A DNA stretch of 64,000 nt from Ectopseudomonas guguanensis (GCF_900104265.1 NZ_FNJJ01000006.1:62001-126000); one strand, 5' to 3'; positions 1 through 8,541 are shown, counted from the first letter of the stretch. The notes: generated by a model not told the origin, from the sequence alone. Numbers and translations: made by a program.

Positions 1-160
1 AGCGTTCAGCCGCTGGCCGGAGGCTTGCAATGTCAGCAGAAACCAAGCCCCTTCCATTGAACAAGTACGGAAGATAGCTAGCCAGCATCAGGCTCGATAG
101 CAGCAAAAATCCCGGTGGCGGAAAAAGTGGCACGAAAATCTAAGGCACCACAAAACCACC
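1..160. other. Left flank outside the island, no gene seen
   Basis: No convincing coding region is visible in these 160 bases. The sequence lies outside the left tRNA-derived repeat. It is either the original chromosome next to tRNA-Pro or the end of another element at the same site; the window is too short to tell. Confidence 0.5.
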
Positions 161-164
161 AGAC

Positions 165-258
165 ATAAAAAAATCCAGTCACTGCTAAGTGACTGGATTT
201 TCTAGGGTTTTTTGGTCGGGACGGAGTGATTCGAACACTCTACCCCTTGCACCCCATA
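165..258. repeat. attL: left direct repeat derived from tRNA-Pro 3' end
   Basis: This stretch matches 41165-41258 at a constant offset of 41,000 bp with three mismatches inside it (183, 241, 257) and one just outside (163). It contains the tRNA terminator hairpin (170-201) and the 3' part of tRNA-Pro up to the anticodon arm, then diverges. It cannot form a whole tRNA. This is the expected product of site-specific integration into a tRNA 3' end, so it is read as the left attachment site. Confidence 0.9.
170..201. terminator. Duplicated tRNA-Pro terminator hairpin
   Basis: A 13-bp perfect stem (170-182 with 189-201, loop TGCTAA) is bordered by A and T runs. It duplicates the terminator of the intact tRNA-Pro gene at 41170-41201, with one loop difference. 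Here it no longer serves a tRNA but could still stop transcription entering the island from the left. Confidence 0.75.
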
Positions 259-385
259 CAGGTGATAATCCGTCCAAGCAGATTCAAGCAAATTCAAAGC
301 ACCCCCGCCAAACCCTTGATTTTACTAGCTTACAGCTAAGTTATCGTCCAAAATGGCCCTATTCGATTCGAAGAAAGCCGATCTC

Positions 386-438
386 AATTGGCAACGAATT
401 GGCAACCAGACAATCTCAATTGGCAACCAATTGGCAAC
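386..438. repeat. Left arm-type integrase repeats (ATTGGCAAC)
   Basis: Four copies of ATTGGCAAC occur as two close pairs between about 386 and 438, just upstream of the integrase start. A 28-bp segment at 411-438 recurs identically at 41097-41124 near the other island end. Position and pairing fit arm-type binding sites for a tyrosine integrase or its directionality factor. They overlap the integrase promoter region, so autoregulation is possible. Function is inferred. Confidence 0.7.
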
Positions 439-453
439 GGGGAAGCTGACCAT

Positions 454-1845
454 ATGGCCAAGATTACAGACCGCCAGATGACTGGCAAACCAGGGGCAAG
501 TGACAAATGGCTTAGCGAAGTTGCCATCTGGGGACATGGCAGCCTAGTTGCTCGGATCACGCCTAGCGGAGAGCGGCTGTTCTACTTTCGCTATACCAAT
601 AGCCGCAGCGAGCGCGTGACCTTCCCTATCGGTACATACAGCCGTGATGGCAACGAAGGCACGATGACGCTAGCCGAAGCCGGCCAACGAGCCAAAGAGC
701 TTGCCGGGCTGCACAAGTCAGGTATCAAAGATGTAAAGGAGCACCTGGAAGCTGAGGAGGCTGCCCGAATCGCAGCTCGCGATGCCGAGCTTGCAAGAAT
801 CGCCGCTGAGAAAGCAGCCATCGAAGCAGCCCATGCTCGACTTGCTGCCAGGAAAACCGTCAATGACCTATTCGACCACTGGGCAAAGGTAGACCTGATC
901 AACCTCAAGGATGGCGGCGATGAGGTTCGCCGGATGTTCAAAAAGGACGTCCTACCCTTCCTGGGTGACCTACCTCTCGACGAAGTAAAAAAAGGCCACA
1001 TCACAGAAGTGACCGATGCGCTGCTTGCCCGCGGCGTTAACCGGATGGCCAAAATGATCTTCAGCCTGATGCGCCAAATGTTCAGATTCGCCGTGGATCG
1101 TGATTTGATTGAGCACGACCCAACAGCAAGCATCCGAAAAGCAAAGATTGGCGGCAAAGACACTGAGCGGGACAGAGTTCTTAGTGAGGATGAGATCCGA
1201 ACCCTGGCCAAGCTAGCACCTGAGGCCGGCCTGCTTCCCTCAACCGAAGCAGCAATCTGGATAGCCCTATCGACCTGTTGTCGTATAGGGGAACTGATGA
1301 ACGCGCGCTGGGAGAATGTCGACCTGAAAGCAGGCACCTGGCTCATACCCAGCGAGGACAGCAAAAATGGTAAGGCGCACACCGTTACCTTATCCGCATT
1401 TGCCATCGATCAGTTCGAACGCGTCAAAACCATCAGCAGACAAAGCGAATGGTGCTACCCCAACACCAAAGACACTGGACCGGTCTGCTCCAAAACTGTA
1501 ACCAAGCAGCTAGGTGACAGGCAGCGCAAACCAGACCAGGGCACCATGAGCAACCGCAGCGCGAAAGCTCAAGCCCTCCTGTTAAAGGGTGGGAAGTGGA
1601 CACCACATGACCTTAGGCGAACCGGCGCTACTATAATGACGGCACTTGGCGTTCTACCCGAGGTAGCTGAGCGCTGCCTGAATCACACTGAAGAAAACAA
1701 AATTAAACGCACCTACCAGCGCCATAGCTACAACAAGGAAATGGCAGATGCATGGCGAAAACTTGGAGATCATTTAAGACACCTGCTTCGTATTGAGAAG
1801 AGTATCCGAGTCAAGAACGCCCCGAAAAGAAGCGGTTTTTTGTGA
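454..1845 (+). CDS. int: Tyrosine recombinase / island integrase
   Basis: Integrates and excises the island at tRNA-Pro. The 463-residue protein has an N-terminal arm-binding-like region (about 1-95), an Ala/Glu-rich helical linker, a SAM-like core-binding region (about 135-225) and a C-terminal catalytic domain. Visible catalytic candidates are Arg277 (CRIGEL), Lys304 or Lys307, His385 and Arg388 (HDLRR), His411 (LNH) and nucleophile Tyr421 (RTYQRH). The ATG at 454 was chosen because GGGGAAG lies 8 bases upstream and the residues after it match the usual family beginning. An upstream TTG at 388 would translate the ATTGGCAAC repeats and is less likely. The gene reads inward from attL. Confidence 0.95.
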   Translation: MAKITDRQMTGKPGASDKWLSEVAIWGHGSLVARITPSGERLFYFRYTNSRSERVTFPIGTYSRDGNEGTMTLAEAGQRAKELAGLHKSGIKDVKEHLEAEEAARIAARDAELARIAAEKAAIEAAHARLAARKTVNDLFDHWAKVDLINLKDGGDEVRRMFKKDVLPFLGDLPLDEVKKGHITEVTDALLARGVNRMAKMIFSLMRQMFRFAVDRDLIEHDPTASIRKAKIGGKDTERDRVLSEDEIRTLAKLAPEAGLLPSTEAAIWIALSTCCRIGELMNARWENVDLKAGTWLIPSEDSKNGKAHTVTLSAFAIDQFERVKTISRQSEWCYPNTKDTGPVCSKTVTKQLGDRQRKPDQGTMSNRSAKAQALLLKGGKWTPHDLRRTGATIMTALGVLPEVAERCLNHTEENKIKRTYQRHSYNKEMADAWRKLGDHLRHLLRIEKSIRVKNAPKRSGFL

Positions 1846-1902
1846 GCGTCACAAAAGTAAAAACACAAACCAATGAGCCATTTAGTAAAAACTGAATAGC
1901 CA

Positions 1903-2106
1903 TCAATCACCGTCAGCAATATTGAATCTCTCCTTTATCCAATCGTTAACACTTTCTTCAAGCCACCCTACTGCTGAAAGCCCTATCTTCACAGGCTTCG
2001 GGAAATTTGGATCATAACGGGGAGACTTTAGATTAATTCGATCATATATCGTAGATCGCGAAAGCCCTGTTCGCTCCTGCACTTGCCTCAGACGTAAAAT
2101 CCTCAT
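1903..2106 (-). CDS. AlpA-family DNA-binding regulator / possible excisionase
   Basis: Small MerR-like winged helix-turn-helix protein of 67 residues. The pattern LRLRQVQERTGLSRSTIYD followed by FPKPVKIG and VGWLEESVNDWI is diagnostic of the AlpA family (phage P4/CP4-57 type), which often controls integrase expression or acts as Xis. The start at 2106 is preferred because GGAG lies 5 bases upstream; an in-frame ATG at 2109 is also possible. It faces the integrase tail to tail with a gap under 60 bp. Its role in excision is inferred from family and position. Confidence 0.85.
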   Translation of the reverse strand: MRILRLRQVQERTGLSRSTIYDRINLKSPRYDPNFPKPVKIGLSAVGWLEESVNDWIKERFNIADGD

Positions 2107-2291
2107 CATCACTCCATCCACGCCAAGCCCCAACTCGCTCGGGGGCAATGGCCATAGAATGAAGTTTTAGTTTTTCTTGACCAATGCTTATGCTTGAGCC
2201 TTGCAAATATCACAAGCAGAGATATTGCAGCACAGCATAAAATGCCTTATCTTAAAAGGCGACAGACCTTAAATTTTTTCTAGAGCCAAAC

Positions 2292-3266
2292 ATGTCAAGC
2301 ACCCAACCCAAGTCGGCTTTACAGAACATCCTAACGAAGGCACACGGCTATATTCAGCAAGCTTTCGAGCTGAAGGGAATTGGCTACGAAAAAAGAGATG
2401 AAGAACTCACCTCTATTAGAAATGAGATTGAATTCACAAGCTCCAACATCGACCTATCTATTGAACCAAGCTTTGTAATAAGCCAAGACAAGAAAACAAT
2501 AGATTCGCAAATACTCGAAAATTATAGGCAATGCCTTTTATACGCACTCCACACAGAAAGAATAAATAGCCGTGAACTCGCCCCAATGATTGCCATTGGG
2601 CAGAACCACTTCACCGACCCGATCTTAGCAAGAATGATAGCAGCCCTGATAAATGCCAGGGCTCATTTAACCGCTTTAGAAATATTAATAAATATCAAAA
2701 ACAAACACTACGACGGACGCGCCTCTAAAGCAGCACACGCCAAACACCTGAAGCCATCCAAAAAAGAAGACACCCCAATAATCAAGGCTCTCGTCAAATA
2801 TATCCACTACAAAAACCTTGACTTAAGCAAAGCAAAAACCAAAGAAAGAATTGATTACATATCAAAAATCATAATAAACATAAATAAAGAATATAAGATA
2901 CTAGACATCAGTGATATTGGAGAACTGAAGACTGATATACTTGAAGCCTCCCTTGAGATTACCGACAAATTCAAAGGGCCTAGAGCACGAATCACCGATA
3001 GACTAGCTTGGATTAGAAGCCAACAACCCAATACAAGCGCTGACAATGAAAACAGCATGCTCAACGAGACAACGCTCACACTTAACTTTAACGAAGGCAT
3101 GAAAACCGCACTTCTTTATATGCTAGTCGAAAAGTTTAGTGATATGCCAACAGTGACAATCAAAAAGATAAAATCAATCAAAACAAAGGAGCAGATTGAG
3201 AGAGGCCTAGCACTTCTCTCAAGAGGCGCGAGCTTAAGTGAAATATCTGCTGCCATGGATACATAA
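2292..3266 (+). CDS. Hypothetical protein, AT-rich accessory gene
   Basis: A 324-residue, Lys/Ile/Asn-rich protein with no domain I recognise. It looks all-alpha, with an acidic N-terminal region and a basic middle (about 145-200). There is no signal peptide or membrane segment. The last 35 residues (KTKEQIERGLALLSRGASLSEIS) resemble a small helix-turn-helix-like end, which would suit DNA binding, but this is weak. Base composition is clearly more AT-rich than the chromosome at the right of the window, indicating a separate origin. It is followed at once by a strong terminator and convergent with the DUF3987 gene. Confidence 0.75.
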   Translation: MSSTQPKSALQNILTKAHGYIQQAFELKGIGYEKRDEELTSIRNEIEFTSSNIDLSIEPSFVISQDKKTIDSQILENYRQCLLYALHTERINSRELAPMIAIGQNHFTDPILARMIAALINARAHLTALEILINIKNKHYDGRASKAAHAKHLKPSKKEDTPIIKALVKYIHYKNLDLSKAKTKERIDYISKIIININKEYKILDISDIGELKTDILEASLEITDKFKGPRARITDRLAWIRSQQPNTSADNENSMLNETTLTLNFNEGMKTALLYMLVEKFSDMPTVTIKKIKSIKTKEQIERGLALLSRGASLSEISAAMDT

Positions 3267-3301
3267 AAAGAATCGCCCGCTTTCACGGGTGATTCTTTTA
3301 T
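3267..3301. terminator. Bidirectional rho-independent terminator
   Basis: The hairpin AAAAGAATCGCCCG / CGGGTGATTCTTTT with a short CTTTCA loop has A and T runs on its two sides. It lies between the convergent genes ending at 3266 and 3317 and can serve both. Confidence 0.85.
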
Positions 3302-3316
3302 ACGCACTGGCACCCA

Positions 3317-4687
3317 CTACTTCTGCCACGTGGAATATGGTGAAAATCGCATATCTCCATTATTAATCACTACAGGCGGTATAGTGCCAACAATATTCAA
3401 GCTGATCTTTTTAGTTTTCCCATCCATATAAACTCTTGCCAATCCATTACAAACAAGATGATCAACAGCCTCTTTCAAGCGTGCTTTATCTCGCAAAGAC
3501 GCAGGCCCACACTGACGAACAACGTTATAAGACAAGTCTTGACAACCGCTCCTTAAGCGCTCAAGAAGCCACGGATATAGAATCTGGGCATCCTGATAAA
3601 ACCTTGGCGCCGGCATGAAAATTTTATTAAAGCTCATTGAGTAGTAACAGCACAGCTCGACCGCAGCGATCAAAGTTGATACTGTTATCTTAGCCTTCAT
3701 CTCAAATATCTGAATTAATGCAGCTATCCGTGCAATATTTTCACCTAATTTAGAAGCGTGATCCTTCACATGCTCAAACCTACCACCCGGCATCATCTCC
3801 ACTTCAATGTCATTGACTATATCAATCCAGTAAGATGCTGCGTCATGCTCAAACTCGATAGGTTGCCTAAAAACTTGTCCTTTCCTTAAAGACAAATTAA
3901 GCCTCGCCAGCTTATCTATACGCTGCTCTACCGCCGCCCACAACTTGCTGTCTTGCTTCTCGCCAAGAGTTCGTATGCGAACTTCTGCCCGCTTATCTGG
4001 AGCACAAACTATGAAACGAGCCAGCATACCCGAATCTCTGGCTAGGGCTCCTTTCTTCTCAAGAAAGTCATTAACTACAGCGGGCTGAGCCATCAGCATT
4101 AACATAAGCCGAACATCTTCAAGTACGATATCATCCTTGTTTGCTCGCATCACAATAGTGTCCCGGCCATCCCAAAGAGTATTCAGGTGCCCTCTCGCCC
4201 CACTCATTGCACTTTTGAAAAAAACCTCAGCTTCATCTGTGGCCAAAGCAGCACTTGGAATTGATCTCTGCAAACTTGCAAATAAACCTTCTGGGGTAAC
4301 ATCTTTGTAAAGCAGTTGAAAACTACGCAAAGCAGTGACAGCATCCTCCTCATCATCAGCAAGTAACACAGACTTCTTTCTCTCCTCACGCTGCAGTCTT
4401 TGAATTGGCATCATCACTTTTTCATAAATGACCGACTTGCCATATCCAGACTCAACCACGATTAGCGCATTGATTGAAACCGGCCTTATCACATCGTACG
4501 GTAGCTTTACATCGAATCGCCCCTGCGCGACCGCCGAAATGCCTCCCAGCAGGGTGAGTGCAACCACTTCAGGATGAACCTTGCTGTTATACGCCAACTC
4601 CTCTGAAGCGGACCAAAGCAGCGTGTGCTCAAGCGCTTTAACATTAATAGAGCCAGGTGGTGGTAGTTTTTTACGTGACGTGTACAT
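3317..4687 (-). CDS. DUF3987 / YfjI-like ATPase-type protein
   Basis: A 456-residue protein resembling DUF3987 proteins such as YfjI of the CP4-57 prophage. These are found in satellites and islands beside AlpA and integrase genes and are thought to be primase- or helicase-related. A P-loop-like ESGYGKS (79-85) follows a hydrophobic strand. An acidic ATDEAEVFF element about 65 residues later suits a Walker B position, and VRLMLMLMAQPAVVNDFL matches the conserved family core. It is transcribed away from the DUF932 cassette, sharing an AT-rich divergent control region. Its exact biochemistry is not established by sequence. Confidence 0.75.
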   Translation of the reverse strand: MYTSRKKLPPPGSINVKALEHTLLWSASEELAYNSKVHPEVVALTLLGGISAVAQGRFDVKLPYDVIRPVSINALIVVESGYGKSVIYEKVMMPIQRLQREERKKSVLLADDEEDAVTALRSFQLLYKDVTPEGLFASLQRSIPSAALATDEAEVFFKSAMSGARGHLNTLWDGRDTIVMRANKDDIVLEDVRLMLMLMAQPAVVNDFLEKKGALARDSGMLARFIVCAPDKRAEVRIRTLGEKQDSKLWAAVEQRIDKLARLNLSLRKGQVFRQPIEFEHDAASYWIDIVNDIEVEMMPGGRFEHVKDHASKLGENIARIAALIQIFEMKAKITVSTLIAAVELCCYYSMSFNKIFMPAPRFYQDAQILYPWLLERLRSGCQDLSYNVVRQCGPASLRDKARLKEAVDHLVCNGLARVYMDGKTKKISLNIVGTIPPVVINNGDMRFSPYSTWQK

Positions 4688-5046
4688 AAGCGCTCCTTAA
4701 GTGCTCGATGGGTCATAGGCTCTGTGCCTATGACCCGCGCACCCTAACGAGTTAGCTACTCACCCAATACAGCCTTGCTTAGCCATACTCACAAACTCAA
4801 GCAGAAGCATTGACACGACTCAAAATAGATGATCTAGAAGCCTTTTAAAAAGCCGAGATTTTTATCCTTTCACTGCTATTTCAGATATTTCAGCTACGAA
4901 TATCAAAAATATCGCCCCTTTCTCCGCGCATCTCGGCAATATATTCGATAAAGATATTAAATAACCAAAGTTCAGACCTAAATAATCTAATTGAAGACGG
5001 GTGCGTATTGCCCTCTTAACCCCTTCCCTTATCAGGAGCCTGAACG
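4688..5046. promoter_or_regulatory. AT-rich divergent control region with GATATT palindromes
   Basis: No gene is visible. The region separates the leftward DUF3987 gene from the rightward cassette beginning at 5047, so it should hold both promoters. It contains GATATT (4884-4889) facing AATATC (4899-4904), a further AATATC (4908-4913), AATATATT near 4938-4945 and GATATT (4953-4958). These repeated half-sites look like a regulator binding cluster, though AT-rich DNA produces such words by chance. Confidence 0.4.
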
Positions 5047-5379
5047 ATGTCGATCAACTGCCCTTTCTGTAATTCTGAACGCGTCAGAGCACGTAACCAT
5101 GGACGCAAGGTCGGCGGTGCTGCTGGCGCTGTCGGTGGCGCTGCAACCGGAGCGGCGAGCGCTTTGGCCGGCGCACAAAGCGGCGCGGCCCTTGGTGCGG
5201 TCGCAGGCCCTATCGGTGCTGCCTTGGGTGGCCTGGCAGGCGCCATCCTCGGCGGCTTGGCGGGTGGTGCCGTTGGCAGCCTGGCTGGCGCGCGCATGGG
5301 TGAAGAAATCGATGCCCGCGTACTCGATAACTTTGAGTGCCATGCCTGCGGTCATGTTTTTTCCCTCAACGACCAGTAA
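5047..5379 (+). CDS. Split zinc-ribbon protein with glycine-zipper core
   Basis: A 110-residue protein of unusual layout. CPFC (Cys5, Cys8) at the N-terminus and CHAC (Cys98, Cys101) at the C-terminus can form one zinc ribbon. Between them, residues 22-83 are a Gly/Ala-rich repeat (GGAAG, GLAGAILGGLAGG) of glycine-zipper type, able to form tightly packed helices in a membrane. There is no signal peptide. AGGAG lies about 12 bases before the start. It leads the cassette that continues with DUF932 and YqaJ proteins. Function unknown; a membrane-associated or oligomeric role is inferred. Confidence 0.8.
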   Translation: MSINCPFCNSERVRARNHGRKVGGAAGAVGGAATGAASALAGAQSGAALGAVAGPIGAALGGLAGAILGGLAGGAVGSLAGARMGEEIDARVLDNFECHACGHVFSLNDQ

Positions 5380-5395
5380 TTCCCTCCCGGTTTCC

Positions 5396-5417
5396 AGGCG
5401 CGTCATGCGCCTTCTTT
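5396..5417 (+). terminator. Weak terminator-like hairpin before DUF932 gene
   Basis: GGCGC (5397-5401) pairs with GCGCC (5407-5411) and is followed by TTCTTTC. The stem is short, so it may attenuate rather than stop transcription between the genes at 5047 and 5489. Confidence 0.35.
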
Positions 5418-5488
5418 CATTCCCTCTACTCAATGACTCGGCACTCAGCTGCCGGGCGATAGCCAGTTCCTCTGGCAAGGAGATCGTT

Positions 5489-6457
5489 ATGGCTCATCAA
5501 ATCGAGCAAATGGCCTATGTCGGCACCACGCCTTGGCATGGCCTGGGTAATCAGCTCACGCAAAAGCAGCCCCTTGAAGTCTGGCAACGCGAAGCCGGTA
5601 TGGACTGGCAGATTATGGAGAGCCCGGTGCACTTCAAATCAGACGCCATTGGCCACCTCGGTACGATCCACTCGTTTCCCGAACAGAAGGTGCTCTTTCG
5701 TTCGGATACCAAGGCCCCGCTGTCTGTGGTCTCCAACCGCTACCACACGGTTCAGCCCCGTGATGTTCTGGAGTTCTACCGGGATCTCACCGAGGTTTCC
5801 GGCTACGAGCTGGAAACTGCTGGCGTGCTCAAGGGCGGGCGCAAGTTCTGGGCACTGGCGCGTACCGGACAGGGCGCAGCCCTCAAGGGTAATGACCAGG
5901 TGAATGGTTACCTGCTGCTGGCCACTTCTTGTGACGGCACCCTGGCCACTACAGCAACCCCCACTACCGTTCGCGTGGTGTGCAATAACACTCTGACCAT
6001 TGCCCTGGACGGCACCAGTCGCGCGATCAAGGTGCCGCACAACACCCGCTTTGATCCAAACACGGTGAAAAAGCAGCTCGGTATCGCCGTCTCGCAATGG
6101 GATGACTTTATGTACCGCATGCGAGCGCTGGCTGAGCGCAAGGTGCAATGGCATGAAGCATTGGGCTTTTTCATGAACGTGATGTGCGAGACCAGCCCGA
6201 CTGCTCAGCTACCCGAACAGCTGCCCAATGAGCGCGCCCTGCGCAAGGTTCAGGAGCTGTATGAAGGCCGTGGCCGAGGCAGTCAGCTGGACTCGGCACG
6301 CGGCACCGCCTGGGGCCTGCTCAATGCGGTGACCGAGTACGTCGACCACGAACGCCGTGCACGCAGCAACGAGTACCGCATGGACTCGGCCTGGTTCGGC
6401 CAAGGCGCGCAGATCAAGCAGCGCGCCCTGGACGCTGCGCTGCAACTCGCCGCTTAA
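5489..6457 (+). CDS. DUF932 domain protein (phage/plasmid-related)
   Basis: A 322-residue DUF932 protein, recognised from MAYVGTTPWHGLG near the start, VSNRYHTVQPRDVLEFYRDL in the middle and VRVVCNNTLTIAL. Members occur in phages, ICEs and islands next to recombination genes; the biochemical role is not settled. The ATG at 5489 is preceded by AAGGAG at a good spacing. The reading frame stays open further upstream, but that part overlaps the preceding gene in another frame and lacks family similarity. It is followed by a terminator-like hairpin and the YqaJ exonuclease gene, suggesting a DNA-recombination setting. Confidence 0.88.
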   Translation: MAHQIEQMAYVGTTPWHGLGNQLTQKQPLEVWQREAGMDWQIMESPVHFKSDAIGHLGTIHSFPEQKVLFRSDTKAPLSVVSNRYHTVQPRDVLEFYRDLTEVSGYELETAGVLKGGRKFWALARTGQGAALKGNDQVNGYLLLATSCDGTLATTATPTTVRVVCNNTLTIALDGTSRAIKVPHNTRFDPNTVKKQLGIAVSQWDDFMYRMRALAERKVQWHEALGFFMNVMCETSPTAQLPEQLPNERALRKVQELYEGRGRGSQLDSARGTAWGLLNAVTEYVDHERRARSNEYRMDSAWFGQGAQIKQRALDAALQLAA

Positions 6458-6480
6458 GCTTCCATTACATCAACCCTCGC

Positions 6481-6514
6481 GCCCGGTCAGCCCTGTGCTG
6501 GCCGGGCGTTTTTA
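6481..6514 (+). terminator. Terminator hairpin between DUF932 and YqaJ genes
   Basis: An 11-bp stem (6481-6491 with 6497-6507, loop CCTGT) is followed by GTTTTTAT. It looks like a complete rho-independent terminator ending 18 bases before the next start codon. Confidence 0.75.
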
Positions 6515-6532
6515 TGTCTGCAGGTGAGCAAC

Positions 6533-7537
6533 ATGAAAGCAACGTCACTGAACAGCAGCACCCGCAAGAAACGCCCTGCCCTGCGCCTGGTCAGCACAAA
6601 GGAGCTGCCGCGCGAGGACTGGCTGCAAATCCGCAAGCAAGGTATCGGTAGTTCGGATGCAGCGGCAGCAGTCGGCCTCAATCCCTACAAATCGCAGCTG
6701 GAACTGTGGCTGGAGAAAACCGGCCGCGACACCAAACTGCCGAAGACCGATCCGCATGATGAGGAAAGCCCAGCCTACTGGGGCAACGTACTCGAGCCTA
6801 TCGTGGCCTGGCACTACAGCAAGCGCACAAAGAACCGCGTGCGGCGCATCAACGCCGTGCTCCAGCATCCGGATCCGGAAATGTCCTGGATGTTGGCCAA
6901 CATCGACCGTGAGGTGATCGGCGCTGACGATGTGCAGATTCTCGAATGCAAGACTGCCGGCATAAACGGGGCACGCCTCTGGAAAGAGGGCGCGCCCGAG
7001 TATGTGCAACTGCAGGTCATGCACCAGCTCGCCGTCACCGGCAAGCAGGCGGCTGATGTGGCTGTACTGCTCGGCGGTCAGGCGCTGGAGATTCACCGAA
7101 TCGAGCGGGACGAGCAGATGATCGCGCGGCTCATCGAGCTGGAGCGCAGGTTCTGGCAGTACGTGGAAACGGACACACCGCCACCGGCCGATGGCTCGGC
7201 ATCCGCTGAAATGGCCCTGCGCTGCCTCTATCCGGAAGACAACGGCCAGGTCATCGACTTCAGCAGCCATGCCGGACTGACCGCAGCCTTCATCGAGCTG
7301 AAAGCCGTTCGCCAGTCGATTGCAGACAAGGAGAAGCGAGAAGCCGAGCTCAAGCAGATGTTGCAGCAAGCCATGGGTGACGCCAGCCGGGCTGAGTTCG
7401 CCAGCGGTTACGTCAGTTGGCGCAAGGCCAAAGACAGCATTGGCTTGGACGTCACTCAGCTACTCAAGGACAAACCTTACTTGCAGGCCAAGTACCCGCT
7501 ACTGAAGCCCGGCGCTCGGCGCTTCTTGGTCGGCTGA
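6533..7537 (+). CDS. YqaJ-family (lambda Exo-like) recombination nuclease
   Basis: Predicted alkaline 5'-3' exonuclease of the PD-(D/E)XK lambda-exonuclease/YqaJ family, 334 residues. Visible active-site elements are GIGSSDAAAAVG (38-48), Glu88 in GNVLEPIV, Asp125 in NIDRE, Glu138-x-Lys140 in ILECK and the glutamines of YVQLQVMHQ (158-165). The C-terminal 90 residues are helical and charged, as in related island proteins. The ATG at 6533 is preferred to the GTG at 6524 because AGGTGA sits 5 bases before it. Such nucleases normally work with an annealing protein; no obvious Bet/RecT homologue is nearby. Confidence 0.9.
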   Translation: MKATSLNSSTRKKRPALRLVSTKELPREDWLQIRKQGIGSSDAAAAVGLNPYKSQLELWLEKTGRDTKLPKTDPHDEESPAYWGNVLEPIVAWHYSKRTKNRVRRINAVLQHPDPEMSWMLANIDREVIGADDVQILECKTAGINGARLWKEGAPEYVQLQVMHQLAVTGKQAADVAVLLGGQALEIHRIERDEQMIARLIELERRFWQYVETDTPPPADGSASAEMALRCLYPEDNGQVIDFSSHAGLTAAFIELKAVRQSIADKEKREAELKQMLQQAMGDASRAEFASGYVSWRKAKDSIGLDVTQLLKDKPYLQAKYPLLKPGARRFLVG

Positions 7538-7569
7538 ATCCGAGTATTCCCACCCGTTCCCTCCCCCTT

Positions 7570-7611
7570 GGCCAGTCCATGCAGTTCGCGCTGCATGGAC
7601 TGGCCTTTTTT
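7570..7611 (+). terminator. Strong 15-bp terminator before the Cys-rich gene
   Basis: A perfect 15-bp stem (7570-7584 with 7591-7605, loop TTCGCG) is followed by six T residues. It ends about 20 bases before the next start codon, so the downstream gene needs its own promoter, read-through or antitermination. Confidence 0.88.
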
Positions 7612-7630
7612 CGTTTCCAGGAGAACACCC

Positions 7631-8524
7631 ATGTTGAAAGGTCTGGCTCTAACGCCCCCAGTGATTGGGCGCATCTCAATCGGCAAAGTCGTCGAGAGAA
7701 ACGGCAAACGTCTGCCAGAGAAAGACGATCAGTTCACCATCACCTCCCAGGTGCAAGGCAAGGATGGCTGGTTACTGCATCCACTCAACGACCAGCTACG
7801 CCAGGTCAAAGAGGACAAGCTGCGCAGCATCCCTATCCGACTGATGTTCAACGAACCCGAGCTCAACTTCCGGGCCGACTACACCCTGTTCGATCGGCAA
7901 ACCGGGCGCCCGGTTTGTGTGGGCAATGGGGAAACCTGCAAGCGCATTGGTCAGGATGGAATCCAGACACTGCCATGCCCCTCACCCGATGCCTGCCCAC
8001 TGGCCAAAGGGGGCGCCTGCAAGCCGTATGGCCGACTGAACGTGGTTATCGGCGATGAGGATCCGCTTGGCAGCTTTGTGTTCCGCACCACTGGTTTCAA
8101 CAGCATCCGTACCCTCGCAGCACGCCTGAAATACTTTCAGGCGATCTCAGGCAATCGCCTGGCCTGCCTGGCATTGGAGCTGCGCCTGCGCGGCAAATCC
8201 ACCCGGCAAAGTCATGGCACGCCCATTTTCTACGTAGACATCACGCTGCGCGGCGGCATGAGCGTGGAGGAGAACCTGCTGGCCGCCAAGCAATTGGATG
8301 AGGCTCGCCAAGCGGCCGGCTTTGACCAGCGCGCGCTCGATAGCGCCGCGCAGCAAGGGCTGGGCAATGGCGCCTTCGAAGATAACGAGGAGGACAGCGG
8401 CGCGATTGTCGATGAGTTCTTCCCGCTCACCGAGCCAGCGCCCACCGCCAGCGAGCCTTCACCCCCACAACGCACAGCCCTGGCCGCCAAGCTGGAATCG
8501 CTCAGCAGCGAAGCGAGGCCCTAA
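7631..8524 (+). CDS. Cys-rich 'hydrolase or metal-binding' protein, Gp3-like
   Basis: A 297-residue protein of a family usually labelled hydrolase or metal-binding protein in Pseudomonas islands. A cysteine cluster (Cys96, Cys103, Cys116, Cys122, Cys130) is arranged as CVGNGETCKR, LPCPSPDACP and ACKPYGRLNV. The opening GRISIGKV, the FRTTGFNSIRTL stretch and the Cys cluster recall Gp3-like recombination directionality factors of serine-integrase phages. That would be notable here because the island integrase is a tyrosine enzyme. The ATG at 7631 has AGGAG 8 bases upstream. The C-terminal 60 residues are acidic and probably disordered. Function remains uncertain. Confidence 0.75.
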   Translation: MLKGLALTPPVIGRISIGKVVERNGKRLPEKDDQFTITSQVQGKDGWLLHPLNDQLRQVKEDKLRSIPIRLMFNEPELNFRADYTLFDRQTGRPVCVGNGETCKRIGQDGIQTLPCPSPDACPLAKGGACKPYGRLNVVIGDEDPLGSFVFRTTGFNSIRTLAARLKYFQAISGNRLACLALELRLRGKSTRQSHGTPIFYVDITLRGGMSVEENLLAAKQLDEARQAAGFDQRALDSAAQQGLGNGAFEDNEEDSGAIVDEFFPLTEPAPTASEPSPPQRTALAAKLESLSSEARP

Positions 8525-8541
8525 GTCTCAGGAGAATCATC

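Noticed and set aside
189-449. Short open frame across attL and the arm repeats
   Set aside because: It runs through tRNA-derived and repeat sequence and ends inside the integrase leader; no coding signal.
388-453. TTG start that would lengthen the integrase by 22 residues
   Set aside because: The added residues merely translate the ATTGGCAAC repeats, while ATG 454 has a good ribosome site.
591-1406. Long open frame of 271 codons antisense to the integrase
   Set aside because: It is a shadow of the integrase in the opposite strand, rich in Ser/Arg/Ala with no family pattern and no ribosome site.
5032-5478. Antisense frames over the glycine-zipper gene
   Set aside because: Simple repeat composition on the opposite strand; the forward frame has a start, ribosome site and paired CxxC motifs.
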